Source: SIG565 sp964607025
GTDB taxonomy: Bacteria > Bacillota > Clostridia > Oscillospirales > Acutalibacteraceae
Length of the DNA: 64,000 nucleotides
Reading direction: 5' to 3'
NCBI GenBank assembly: GCA_964607025.1
Contig: CAZSIL010000006.1
Span: forward strand, 1 to 64,000
A program made the translations under genes and the position numbers. Below the pieces are notes generated by a model. That model saw only the letters and a program-made list of their open reading frames with translations, searched no databases and had not been told where the DNA came from. This document shows positions 16,583 to 25,574 of this stretch, piece after piece (position 1 is the stretch's first letter; each line of letters starts with the position of its first letter).

Positions 16583-17887
16583 CTACAAAGCGGCATCCGA
16601 TAAATCATCAAATGCGATACGGTTTACTATATCGTAAAAATCTTCCGTAAAGTTATCAAGGGACACTTCGTAAGTATCTCCCGTTCTCATATTTTTAATA
16701 ATGAGTTTTTTGTTTTCTAATTCATTGTCGCCTATAACGCAACTTAATTTTGCGCCAATTTTGTCGGCATATTTCATTTGCGCTTTAAGTCCCCTGCCGT
16801 TTATATCGGTCAATGCTTCAAATCCTTCATCACGAAGAAGTGTGCAAAGTTTTGTAGCGGCAATTTCGGCTTTTTTGCCCATAGGCGCCAAGTATATATC
16901 GCAGGTGGATTTTTCGGGAAATTCAGCGCCTTGTGCCTCGGCTACCATCATAAGACGTTCAATGCCCATCGCAAAGCCGACTGCTTGTACTGCGGGGCCG
17001 CCGAGTTCGGCTATCAGTCCATCATACCGACCGCCTCCGCAAACGGTTGACTGTGCGCCAATATCACCTGATACAAACTCAAATACCGTTTTTGTATAAT
17101 AGTCAAGTCCACGCACAATGTGGGGATTAACGGTAAATTCAAGTCCTGCAGCGGTAAGGTGTGATTTGACTGTTTCAAAGTGGTCCTTACAGTCATCACA
17201 CAGGAAATCCAGCACAACGGGAGCGTTTGCCGCAATTCCTTTACAAACGGGTGATTTGCAATCCAGAATCCTCATCGGATTGCGCTCAAGCCGTTCAAGA
17301 CAGGTGGCGCAAAGGTCCTCGCTTTGCGATGCAAAATATTCTTTAAGTGCTTTGTGGTATTCCGCGCGGCAGTTGGGACAACCGATAGAATTAATTTCCA
17401 AAGACACGTTTTTAATGCCGACACTTTTAAGGACGTGCGAAGCCAAGCAAATGGCTTCGGCGTCGGCGGCAGGTGCCGATGTACCAAGACACTCAATACC
17501 AAACTGATGGAATTCGCGAAGCCGTCCCGCCTGCGGTTTTTCATAGCGATAGCATCCACCGATATAACACGCTTTAACAGGCAGAGTTCCGTTAACGAGC
17601 GAGTGCTCAATAGATGAACGCACAACACCCGCAGTAAATTCGGGGCGCAACGTAATTGAACGATCTCCTTTATCTAAAAACGTATACATTTCCTTTTGAA
17701 CAACATCAGTAGTATCGCCTACACCGCGCGAGAAAACTTCGGTATGCTCAAAAACGGGGATGCGAATTTCTCTATACCCATAAAGTGACGCTATATCGAG
17801 CAAGGTCTGCTCAATATACTGCCATTTATAACTATTCTCGGGCAAAACGTCGTTTGTACCCTTTACGGCTTTTATAATTTCTGCCAT
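16583..17887 (-). CDS. hisS: Histidyl-tRNA synthetase
   Basis: Class IIa synthetase for histidine, 434 residues. Visible are KGTNDVLPENSYKWQYIE at the start, motif 2 CYRYEKPQAGRLREFHQFGIE, the histidine-specific GLDYYTKTVFEF near residue 262, CGGGRYDGL, and a C-terminal anticodon-binding domain from about 335. GGAGA seven bases before ATG 17887. First gene of hisS-aspS. I see no T-box signature in the 72 bases to the upstream gene, so regulation is not evident. Confidence 0.96.
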   Translation of the reverse strand: MAEIIKAVKGTNDVLPENSYKWQYIEQTLLDIASLYGYREIRIPVFEHTEVFSRGVGDTTDVVQKEMYTFLDKGDRSITLRPEFTAGVVRSSIEHSLVNGTLPVKACYIGGCYRYEKPQAGRLREFHQFGIECLGTSAPAADAEAICLASHVLKSVGIKNVSLEINSIGCPNCRAEYHKALKEYFASQSEDLCATCLERLERNPMRILDCKSPVCKGIAANAPVVLDFLCDDCKDHFETVKSHLTAAGLEFTVNPHIVRGLDYYTKTVFEFVSGDIGAQSTVCGGGRYDGLIAELGGPAVQAVGFAMGIERLMMVAEAQGAEFPEKSTCDIYLAPMGKKAEIAATKLCTLLRDEGFEALTDINGRGLKAQMKYADKIGAKLSCVIGDNELENKKLIIKNMRTGDTYEVSLDNFTEDFYDIVNRIAFDDLSDAAL

Positions 17888-17930
17888 TTATATCTCCTAT
17901 CTGCCGCAAGTGTGTTTTTCATTACGGCAC

Positions 17931-17957
17931 AAATCCAGTCCGTCTGGGACTGGATTT
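17931..17957. other. Stem-loop between mgsA and hisS
   Basis: AAATCCAGTCC (17931-17941) pairs with GGACTGGATTT (17947-17957) over a five-base loop. On the minus strand no T run follows, so it is a weak terminator for the mgsA transcript at best; it may shield the mRNA 3' end. Confidence 0.5.
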
Positions 17958-17959
17958 TG

Positions 17960-18364
17960 TTATCTATTTATTTTTACAATCTCTCGCCAATCAAGGTCGC
18001 CTCTCTCAAGTCCGTGAATAAGCACTTCGGCGGTGGCGATATTGGTGGCAACGGGGATGTTGTGCACGTCACAAAGGCGAAGCAACACGTTTTCATCCGG
18101 CTCATTAGGTTTTGCGCCCGATGGATCACGAAAATAAAGCAACATATCAATTTCATCACAACCGATGCGTGACCCAATTTGCTGTGAGCCGCCTTGTGAG
18201 CCGCTTAAGAATTTTACTATGTTAAGTCCCGTAGCTTCCGAGACCAATTTACCCGTAGTTCCCGTTGCAAGAAGAGTGTGTCGGCTTAAAATTCCGCAAT
18301 ACGCTATGCAGAACTGTACCATTAGTTCTTTCTTGGCATCGTGTGCTATAAGGGCTATATTCAT
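17960..18364 (-). CDS. mgsA: Methylglyoxal synthase homologue lacking the catalytic Asp
   Basis: Family enzyme converts dihydroxyacetone phosphate to methylglyoxal, a glycolytic overflow bypass. The 134 residues align over the whole family: MNIALIAHDAKKELM (Asp9), LLATGTTGKLVSEATGLNI, then LSGSQGGSQQIG, YFRDP and ATNIATAEVLI. In characterised enzymes the third motif is GGDQQ and that Asp (71 in E. coli) is the catalytic base; here it is Ser60 (codon TCA, bases 18185-18187). The other conserved acids are present. It may be inactive, altered in chemistry or a binding protein. Start at 18364 has AGGAG nine bases upstream. Last gene of the polA-mre block. Confidence 0.85.
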   Translation of the reverse strand: MNIALIAHDAKKELMVQFCIAYCGILSRHTLLATGTTGKLVSEATGLNIVKFLSGSQGGSQQIGSRIGCDEIDMLLYFRDPSGAKPNEPDENVLLRLCDVHNIPVATNIATAEVLIHGLERGDLDWREIVKINR

Positions 18365-18422
18365 TTTTTCACCACTCCTCATTTTTTATCAATATAATAT
18401 CAAATTTGATAATATTTGTCAA

Positions 18423-20393
18423 TTATTCAAGTACTGTATATGGGGGAATATCGTTATTTTCTTCACCTGTTGCGAAGAAATAACTATCAAGTACGGCGCG
18501 GGCAATCGAAGTAGCCGTATAGGTTGATGCGCCGTGCTCCAAAACAACCGATATTGCGATTTCGGGCTTATCAAAGGGAGCAAATGCGATAAACACACTG
18601 TGGTCGGCGCCCGAATTGGTTTGTGAAGTACCCGTTTTACCGCCGACTTTTATACTGTAATCGCTAAATACGGGGCTACCCGTACCATCCACCGTAACCG
18701 AGAGCATACCTTCTTTAACCTGCGACAACATTGCGCTGTTAATATCAAATTCCCCAAGCATTTCAGGTTTGTTATCAATGTAGGTTTCACTGTAATTGTA
18801 AGAAACCACACTGTCAATAAGTGTTGCTTTATATCTTGTGCCGCCGTTAGCGAGTGTGCAGGTATAGGAAGCAAGCTGCAGCGGTGTAAAGGCATTTAGC
18901 TGACCGATAGCAACCTGAATCGTATTACCGCTATCGCTCTCATATTCGGTTAAAATACCGGGACTGTCATTAACCTCAATCCCCGTTTTAACACCAAGAC
19001 CGAAGTTTTTGTAGTAAGTATTAAGTGTTTTGATACCCGTCCTGCGACCGAGTTCAAAAAAGAAATAGTTGCACGAACGCGCCAGTGCATCTTTTAATCC
19101 CATATAACCGTGATAATGCATACAGTTGGGCTTAAAATCAGAGAAGTAATCATAGGTTTTTTTACAATAAATCTCTTCGCCGTATTCGTATTTGCTGTTT
19201 TCCATAGCCGCAAGTGCTACGAGCGGTTTTACGGTGGAGCCAATCGGGTATACGCCTTGAAAAGCGCGGTCAAGCAAAGGTTTGTCTTCATCCTGCAAAA
19301 GTTCATTATAGTTTTCTGACATAGTAGCCATATCATAACTCGGATAGTTAGCAGATGTAAGTACCGCGCCCGAATTAATCTCCATTACCACAACCGAGCC
19401 ACCGCTGACGGCAGGGTTTTGGCTTTTAAGATTCTCGATAGATGATGCTAAAACGTCCTGCGTTACCTTTTGAAGTGATTTATCGATAGTGAGCATAACC
19501 GTTTTTCCGGGTATCGGCTCTTTTGTAACGCGACTTGATACAATTTTTCCATTAGCATCAAAATAATAAATCATTTCCCCGTCGGTGCCGCGCAAATGCT
19601 CCTCGGCATAAAGTTCTATTCCGCTTTTACCAACATGGTCATTATAATTATAGCCCTTCTCCTTATATTCTTCCCACTCTTCTTCGTAAATTGGTCCTGT
19701 TGTGCCAATTAGGTGGGGCATTAAATCGGATACGGGATAATGACGGTATGGAGTTACCACAATCGTAACACCGGGGAAACGCATACTTTGCTCGGAAATA
19801 ACCAGCATAAGAGAATGAACAATATCTTCTGCAAAGGTATACGGTGCCGAAACCGAAAATGCCGCCTTTTCCATAGAATAGCGAACACCCATTATTTTTC
19901 TCTGCTCGGCGTCGGTAAAAGAACCTAACGAATATTTTTCTGCAAGTCGCTTAAAGCACTGCTCAGCCGAGGCATAATTGGCAACACCCAAGAAGTTTCG
20001 CAGTTTATTAGCCCCCGATTCATCTATAAAGCCGTAAGGGGCGGTAGAGGTAAGTGGCAGGGCATCCTTATATTCGGTATCGTATTCTTCACAAAGTGTG
20101 ATTAACTCTAAAATAAGCTCGTTAAGGGAAGAACGGTCAAGATACGCGCTATTAAAAACTATATCGTAGCCATCACGATTAACGGCGATTTGCCTTCCGT
20201 CACGGTCGAGTATCTCACCGCGAGCTGCCTGTAGCACTACCTTGACTTCGGTAAGCCCCGAAGCGCTATCTGCTAAATTCTGCTTATCAATTACCTGCAG
20301 TGAAAAAATGCGCACCGTAAAAAGCGCGATAACCACCGCTAAAATCACCGCCATAACTGCAATATAGGGTTGCCTTTCTTTTCGAAATGCCAT
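18423..20393 (-). CDS. mrdA: Penicillin-binding protein 2 (elongation transpeptidase)
   Basis: Class B PBP, D,D-transpeptidase of the rod-shape elongasome, partner of MreBCD and RodA. The 656 residues have an N-terminal membrane anchor (about 12-30), the dimerisation/pedestal domain, and a transpeptidase domain with PIGSTVKPLVAL (Ser nucleophile, SxxK), RSCN (SxN) and GGKTGTSQTN (KTG). AGGTGGTG precedes the ATG. It directly follows mreD (29 bases), the classical mreBCD-mrdA order. Confidence 0.95.
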   Translation of the reverse strand: MAFRKERQPYIAVMAVILAVVIALFTVRIFSLQVIDKQNLADSASGLTEVKVVLQAARGEILDRDGRQIAVNRDGYDIVFNSAYLDRSSLNELILELITLCEEYDTEYKDALPLTSTAPYGFIDESGANKLRNFLGVANYASAEQCFKRLAEKYSLGSFTDAEQRKIMGVRYSMEKAAFSVSAPYTFAEDIVHSLMLVISEQSMRFPGVTIVVTPYRHYPVSDLMPHLIGTTGPIYEEEWEEYKEKGYNYNDHVGKSGIELYAEEHLRGTDGEMIYYFDANGKIVSSRVTKEPIPGKTVMLTIDKSLQKVTQDVLASSIENLKSQNPAVSGGSVVVMEINSGAVLTSANYPSYDMATMSENYNELLQDEDKPLLDRAFQGVYPIGSTVKPLVALAAMENSKYEYGEEIYCKKTYDYFSDFKPNCMHYHGYMGLKDALARSCNYFFFELGRRTGIKTLNTYYKNFGLGVKTGIEVNDSPGILTEYESDSGNTIQVAIGQLNAFTPLQLASYTCTLANGGTRYKATLIDSVVSYNYSETYIDNKPEMLGEFDINSAMLSQVKEGMLSVTVDGTGSPVFSDYSIKVGGKTGTSQTNSGADHSVFIAFAPFDKPEIAISVVLEHGASTYTATSIARAVLDSYFFATGEENNDIPPYTVLE

Positions 20394-20422
20394 TTTTTCA
20401 CCACCTTTAAATCAAAATTAGT

Positions 20423-20923
20423 TTATATTCTTCTTATTAATTTGCCTATAAAATAAAATGGAACTATAAAAAGTGCGGAATATACAGCCGACGGCAAAGA
20501 GTGTAAAAGCAGATACTCAAACCCCTGTAACGCGCCGTTATGAGAAACAAAAAATATTCCGTTAAAAAAGAAATATATACCACTTGCAGCTCCTGAAAGG
20601 GCAAGGGCTGAAAAAATATTTCGGTTTAAATATTTTTTCAGCAACACACCCGATAAAATGCCAATAAAAAGTAGCATCATAGCATTAAAGCAAAAAGAAT
20701 CGCTCGTTACGGCATCGGCAAAAATACCCGATAGAATACCCGCCGTAAAACCCCACCATTCTCCGTAATAAAAGGCAACCGTTATAACTGCGGCAATCGA
20801 CATAACAGGAACGGCGTTTATAATTCTTAAAGAGAAAAAGGGATTAAAAGAAAAAAAATGAATTGCGGCAAATAATCCGATAAAGCAAACTGCTTGTAAA
20901 TTTTTACTGTTTTGTTTGTTCAT
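20423..20923 (-). CDS. mreD: Rod-shape protein MreD
   Basis: 166-residue integral membrane protein with about five hydrophobic segments, member of the elongasome. The sequence is poorly conserved as usual for MreD, but the FYYGEWWGFTAGILSGIFADAV stretch and position after mreC support the call. Its ATG shares one base with the mreC stop (TAATG at 20923), indicating coupled translation. Confidence 0.88.
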   Translation of the reverse strand: MNKQNSKNLQAVCFIGLFAAIHFFSFNPFFSLRIINAVPVMSIAAVITVAFYYGEWWGFTAGILSGIFADAVTSDSFCFNAMMLLFIGILSGVLLKKYLNRNIFSALALSGAASGIYFFFNGIFFVSHNGALQGFEYLLLHSLPSAVYSALFIVPFYFIGKLIRRI

Positions 20924-21768
20924 TAATTATCCCCGCTTTTGCCATCAAATGAAGTTATAACCATAACCTGACGTATTTCACCAATTTTAGCAAACGGCTC
21001 TATTTCAGCAGTAAGCGCAGTCGTGTATTTTTCTTGGGAAATATTTGTAATTTTTCCTATAAGTATACCGTCGGGAAAAACACCGCTGCCCGATGTTACT
21101 ATATAATCGCCTATTGCAACGGCGGAAGAACGCTGAATATTATACATTCCTGCAAGACCCTTTTGCGCTAAATCGAGATTGCCCCTTACTACCCCGTAAT
21201 CACGCGAACGGCTATCAATAGCGCCCACCGAAATATTGGCATCAAGTATAGTTGTAACCCGCGAAGTAGCGATGCCGACTTCGCTGACATATCCAACAAG
21301 CCCCGCGCTTGTTATAACGGTATCATACTGTTTTACACCATTTAATGAACCGACGTCTATAGTGAAGCCACCTGCTATATCGCCCGAATCACGCGCAATT
21401 ACCGATGCGGCGCTGAATTTGAAATCGGGGTTTTTATCCTTTATTTCAAGAAAATCCTTTAAAAACTCGTTTTCTGACTTGATAGTTTCATAATCAGCGA
21501 TTTTTTTATTTAGTTCGTTTATTTCTTCGGCTTGGTTTGCGTTTTCAAGGATGATTTTTTCGTTATTTTGAAACTTAGCAAAAAAGTCCTTAACATCCCC
21601 CACAATATCTGCACCTAATTTTTGAAACGGCGCCGCAACCGCGCCAAATATACTTGATTGAGGCGCAATAAAGCCACCCGCCAGATTCGCAACAAGCGAA
21701 AACAATGCGAGTAAAACAACAACAATAAGGGCTATTTTAAATTTTCGGCTTCTGAAAAAGAAACGCAT
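20923..21768 (-). CDS. mreC: Rod-shape protein MreC
   Basis: 281 residues: cytoplasmic basic tip MRFFFRSRKF, one membrane helix (about 11-33), a coiled coil (about 65-110), and an extracellular double beta-barrel domain with the ITSAGLVGYVSEVG and IVTSGSGVFPDGILIGKI motifs. MreC scaffolds PBP2 activation in wall elongation. AAGGATGAAG precedes the ATG. Lies 14 bases after mreB. Confidence 0.93.
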   Translation of the reverse strand: MRFFFRSRKFKIALIVVVLLALFSLVANLAGGFIAPQSSIFGAVAAPFQKLGADIVGDVKDFFAKFQNNEKIILENANQAEEINELNKKIADYETIKSENEFLKDFLEIKDKNPDFKFSAASVIARDSGDIAGGFTIDVGSLNGVKQYDTVITSAGLVGYVSEVGIATSRVTTILDANISVGAIDSRSRDYGVVRGNLDLAQKGLAGMYNIQRSSAVAIGDYIVTSGSGVFPDGILIGKITNISQEKYTTALTAEIEPFAKIGEIRQVMVITSFDGKSGDN

Positions 21769-21782
21769 TTTTTACTTCATCC

Positions 21783-22802
21783 TTATCTGAATCTTTTACC
21801 ACGCTTGAAGATGTATGTATCGAATCCACCGTCACCTTCAAGGCGTTTTAATGTTCCCAGCACCACACAGTCAAGCGGATTTGCCGCTACGGTTACGGGG
21901 GTGCCCGTTTCGTCTGCCACTAACTGAGCAAAGCCGCGAAGCAATGCACCGCCACCCGTAAGGGTTATTCCGCGGTCAACAATATCAGCGGCGAGTTCAG
22001 GCGGAGTTTTTTCGAGCGTTGTACGAATAGCGTCAACTATTTGCGATACAGGGTCTGCCAATGCTTCTCTAACCTCCGCCGACGTTATAACAACGTTTTT
22101 AGGCAGTCCGTCAACTAAATTTCTACCCTTAATTTCAACACTTTCTTCGTTTTCATAAGGAAGTGCTGAGCCAATATCAATTTTTATTTTTTCGGCGGTG
22201 CGCTCACCTATTAACAGATTGTGTTTTTTGCGGATATAGTTAATGATGGCTTCATCAAAATCGTCACCCGCGATGCGTACCGACTGCGCCGTTACAATAT
22301 CCCCTAAGGATATTACCGCAACTTCACTCGTGCCGCCGCCGATATCAACTATCATGTTGCCCGATGCATCTCCAACAGGCAGGCCGGCTCCTACAGCCGC
22401 TGCTATCGGTTCTTCCACCAAATCAACTTCGGTTGCGCCTGCAAGTTTCACTGCATCCCAAACGGCGCGGCTCTCAACCTCGGTAACACCTGAAGGTATG
22501 CAGATAACAACGCGAACTCGCGAGAACACAGAACCTTTGAGTGCTTGTTTTATAAATCTTTTAAGCATTGCAGCGGTAACGTCAAAGTCGGCAATAACAC
22601 CGTCTTTTAATGGTCGCACCGCAATTATGGAGCCCGGTGTCCTTCCTATCATTTCTTTGGCTTCCGTTCCAACGGCGCGCACCGCGTCGTTTCTCACGTC
22701 ATACGCCACAACCGACGGCTCTCGCATTATAATGCCCTTACCTTTTACGCAAACCAAAGTGTTTGCGGTGCCAAGGTCTATGCCGATATCTCTTGTAAAC
22801 AT
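21783..22802 (-). CDS. mreB: Actin-like rod-shape protein MreB
   Basis: 339-residue actin-fold ATPase that forms membrane-bound filaments guiding lateral wall synthesis. Phosphate loops are clear: DIGIDLGTANTLVCVKGKG at the start and NMIVDIGGGTSEVAVISLG near residue 155, and the adenosine motif GITLTGGGALLRG near 285. AGGAGAGAA precedes the ATG. Heads mreBCD-mrdA within a longer operon. Confidence 0.96.
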   Translation of the reverse strand: MFTRDIGIDLGTANTLVCVKGKGIIMREPSVVAYDVRNDAVRAVGTEAKEMIGRTPGSIIAVRPLKDGVIADFDVTAAMLKRFIKQALKGSVFSRVRVVICIPSGVTEVESRAVWDAVKLAGATEVDLVEEPIAAAVGAGLPVGDASGNMIVDIGGGTSEVAVISLGDIVTAQSVRIAGDDFDEAIINYIRKKHNLLIGERTAEKIKIDIGSALPYENEESVEIKGRNLVDGLPKNVVITSAEVREALADPVSQIVDAIRTTLEKTPPELAADIVDRGITLTGGGALLRGFAQLVADETGTPVTVAANPLDCVVLGTLKRLEGDGGFDTYIFKRGKRFR

Positions 22803-22813
22803 TATTTTCTCTC

Positions 22814-23707
22814 CTATCGTTTTGGTACTATAAAATCAATCGCTTTATTAATGTTTTTAATTTCTATCTTGTCTGTTCCTATAGCATGTTCGCCGTCAAG
22901 CGTCCAGTCGGTGCCACGGCTTCCAAGCACTGTTATGCTGTCGGCTTTAAAAAACTTTATTTTTTTGTTATCAAATTTGCGGCGCAAAATACAATCAATA
23001 ATTTCTTGCAATTCTAATAAATTATCGGGGTTTTCAATCAGCAGTATTTCAAACAAACCGTCATCAAGGTGTATGTCGCTGATATCAAGTTTAATAACAC
23101 CGCCCATTGAAACCGAATTTGAAATGGAGCCGAAAATATAATCGCCTTCGATTGTTTTACCGCCGATTTTAAATTTAAGGTAAGACGGTTTTATAAGGGA
23201 AAGGGATTTGATACCTTCAAAAAAGTAAGCCGATTGCCCGATGGCATTTTTTACGCTTTGCGGGGCCGAATAAGAAGCCGATGTGAAAGCGCCAAAACAG
23301 GCGGTATAGGAAAAATATCGGTCGCCGAACAAACCTATATCAAGCGGTTGAATCTTTCCATCCACAATATCCTGTGCAGCCGTTTTAGGTATATGTGATA
23401 TTTTAAGTCCGCTTGACCACTCATTAAGCGTTCCCGACGGTATATACCCGAGTTTGTAGCGGTTTTTATTTTGCATAAGTCCGTTGATAACTTCATTTAG
23501 TGTTCCGTCGCCCCCGCAACAAACGATGGTGTCGTAATCCTCATCAAGATTTGCCGTAACGGTAGTAGCATCGCCCGAACAGGCGGTAGGGTAAACCGTA
23601 ACCGAAAATCCTGCGCGGCTAAAAATATCAACTATTGCCATAAGTTCGTTTTTAATTTTTGCCCTGCCTGATTTAGGATTGGCAATTAAAAACATTTTCT
23701 TGTTCAT
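22814..23707 (-). CDS. Diacylglycerol kinase / lipid kinase, YegS-BmrU family
   Basis: 297-residue soluble lipid kinase. N-terminal FLIANPKSGRAKIKNEL and the catalytic VCCGGDGTLNEVINGLMQN mark the DAGK catalytic fold; in Gram-positives such enzymes (DgkB) phosphorylate diacylglycerol for phospholipid recycling linked to lipoteichoic acid synthesis. The true substrate is not proven. Starts four bases after the tsaD stop with GGTGAC as ribosome site, and precedes mreB by 11 bases. Confidence 0.9.
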   Translation of the reverse strand: MNKKMFLIANPKSGRAKIKNELMAIVDIFSRAGFSVTVYPTACSGDATTVTANLDEDYDTIVCCGGDGTLNEVINGLMQNKNRYKLGYIPSGTLNEWSSGLKISHIPKTAAQDIVDGKIQPLDIGLFGDRYFSYTACFGAFTSASYSAPQSVKNAIGQSAYFFEGIKSLSLIKPSYLKFKIGGKTIEGDYIFGSISNSVSMGGVIKLDISDIHLDDGLFEILLIENPDNLLELQEIIDCILRRKFDNKKIKFFKADSITVLGSRGTDWTLDGEHAIGTDKIEIKNINKAIDFIVPKR

Positions 23708-23711
23708 CTTG

Positions 23712-24728
23712 TCACCTTAAATCTGTGTAATTAATCGGCAAGGTCGCCGTCGCATTAAGCGACATATCGGCTATGTTGCCGTTTTGGTATTCAAAAAATG
23801 CTTGTGCTCCTACCATCGCGGCATTGTCGCCGCAAAGAGATAGGGGTGGAAAAAAGAGCTCAAATTTCCGTTTTTTACACTCGGTTTCAAACACACGCCT
23901 GAGTTCAGAGTTTGCCGAAACGCCACCTGCCAAAACAATTTTTTTATAACCTAATTTTTCTGCCGCCGAAAAAGTTTTTGCTTTGAGTATATCGCAAACC
24001 TTTTGTCTAAGAGTCGCAGCAAGTATCGGCACGTCAACTTCTTCGCCCCTTTGTTTTGCATTGTGTATAGTATTAATAACGGCTGTTTTAAGTCCTGAAA
24101 AACTGAAATCAAATTCATTACCCGTCAGGTGTGGTGTTGGTAACGGATATTTTTCGGTATCGGGGGTGGTGGCTATTTTGTCAAGTGTTACGCCGCCGGG
24201 ATAAGATAATCCCATCTGTCTTGCCGCTTTATCAAAGCACTCTCCCGCCGCATCGTCACGTGTGGCTCCGATTATATTAAATGTCGTATAATCGCTAACC
24301 TCTGCTAAGACCGTATTTCCGCCCGAAACCAACAGGCATAAAAACGGGGGTTCAAGTTCAGAGTGTGCAATATAATTTGCTGCTATATGTGAGCGCAAAT
24401 GATGTACTGGAATAAGCGGAACACCAAGCGATAACGCCAGTCCCTTTGCAAAATTAACCCCTACAAGCAGCGCACCGATAAGCCCGGGAGCGTGAGTTAC
24501 GGCTACAGCATCAATATCACTATAGGTGATACCAGCGTCCTTTACTGCCTTTTCCACAACTGCGCTTATATTTTCACTATGTCGTCGAGAAGCAATTTCG
24601 GGCACTACGCCGCCATACTTTTTGTGTTCTTCTATCTGAGTATTAACAACGTTTGATAAAACCGTTCTGCCCTCCACTACGGCGGCGGCTGTTTCATCGC
24701 ACGAAGATTCAATACTTAAAATCTTCAT
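23712..24728 (-). CDS. tsaD: tRNA threonylcarbamoyltransferase TsaD
   Basis: 338-residue ASKHA-fold metalloenzyme that transfers threonylcarbamoyl to A37 of ANN-decoding tRNAs with TsaB/TsaE. It carries the metal motif HHLRSHIAAN near residue 112, LVSGGNTVL near 135, and the phosphate motif VLAGGVSANSELR near 267. AGAGG precedes the ATG. Its neighbour upstream carries a RimI domain, the usual genomic companion, with a one-base gap. Confidence 0.95.
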   Translation of the reverse strand: MKILSIESSCDETAAAVVEGRTVLSNVVNTQIEEHKKYGGVVPEIASRRHSENISAVVEKAVKDAGITYSDIDAVAVTHAPGLIGALLVGVNFAKGLALSLGVPLIPVHHLRSHIAANYIAHSELEPPFLCLLVSGGNTVLAEVSDYTTFNIIGATRDDAAGECFDKAARQMGLSYPGGVTLDKIATTPDTEKYPLPTPHLTGNEFDFSFSGLKTAVINTIHNAKQRGEEVDVPILAATLRQKVCDILKAKTFSAAEKLGYKKIVLAGGVSANSELRRVFETECKKRKFELFFPPLSLCGDNAAMVGAQAFFEYQNGNIADMSLNATATLPINYTDLR

Positions 24729-24729
24729 C

Positions 24730-25560
24730 TTAAAACCTCTTTGTTAAAATTAGGGCATCTTCGGTGGGATTTATATAAAAATTCTTTCTTTGCCCTTCTT
24801 TTTTAAATCCGTGTTTTTCATAAAGCTTTATAGCCGAAGTATTTGATATACGTACTTCAAGCGTTATAAAAGACAGTCCTTTTCGCCTTGCATAATTTTC
24901 GGTGTATGTAAGCAAGGCACTCGCAACACCGCGCTTTCTTAACTCAGGAAAAACCGCAACGTTTGTGATATAACCTTCATCAAGCACTGTATCTATGCCG
25001 ATATATCCCGCTATTTCGCCGTTTGTTTCGGCTATAAAAAACGCTGTACCGCCTTTTGCCGAATCTATAAGCTGCTTTTCACTCCAAGGCGCCGAAAAGC
25101 AGATTTTTTCAAGGTCTGCAATATGAATAGCATCATCGGTACTCATCTCGCTTTTCCTTAAAGTTATATCGGGGAAAAGTATATTAATTTCTTTTATAAT
25201 TTCATCAAGACAGCGCCTGTATACTGTGATATCCTGCCCGAAGGGGTCAGAAATTCCGCGTCCTAATAAAAACAGTTTTTTGCTATCGGTAAACTTTTTA
25301 AGAAAATCAAGATGAGAATTACCCATACAATAGATTTTATCCGCCCAATCAAGCAAATCCTTAGTTAGCGGAACTGATATGTGTGAAGAAACGTCTATGC
25401 CTATCTCCCTCATTGCGACAACGCTGTTTTGGGAAACGGCCGAGCCGTCAGCATAGATACCCGCACTTTTTACGCTTATATTTTTATTTTTATGTTTAAG
25501 ATACCCTTCCGCCATAGGTGAGCGACAAGTGTTCCCCGTACAAACAAATAAAACATTCAT
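24730..25560 (-). CDS. Fusion: low-molecular-weight phosphatase (YwlE type) + RimI acetyltransferase
   Basis: 276 residues in one frame. Residues 1-about 132 are a low-molecular-weight protein phosphatase: P-loop VCTGNTCRSPMAEG (Cys7, Arg13) and general-acid motif SDPFGQD. Thr11 in the loop is the residue that marks the protein-arginine phosphatase YwlE rather than tyrosine phosphatases. Residues about 138-276 are a GNAT N-acetyltransferase with IADLEKICFSAPWSEKQL, VAVFPELRKRGVASALL and SNTSAIKLYEKHGFKKEGQRKNFY, matching RimI, which acetylates ribosomal protein S18. Lies between polA and tsaD. The ribosome site is weak (AAAGAAAA). Confidence 0.88.
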   Translation of the reverse strand: MNVLFVCTGNTCRSPMAEGYLKHKNKNISVKSAGIYADGSAVSQNSVVAMREIGIDVSSHISVPLTKDLLDWADKIYCMGNSHLDFLKKFTDSKKLFLLGRGISDPFGQDITVYRRCLDEIIKEINILFPDITLRKSEMSTDDAIHIADLEKICFSAPWSEKQLIDSAKGGTAFFIAETNGEIAGYIGIDTVLDEGYITNVAVFPELRKRGVASALLTYTENYARRKGLSFITLEVRISNTSAIKLYEKHGFKKEGQRKNFYINPTEDALILTKRF

Positions 25561-25574
25561 AATTTTCTTTTGCT

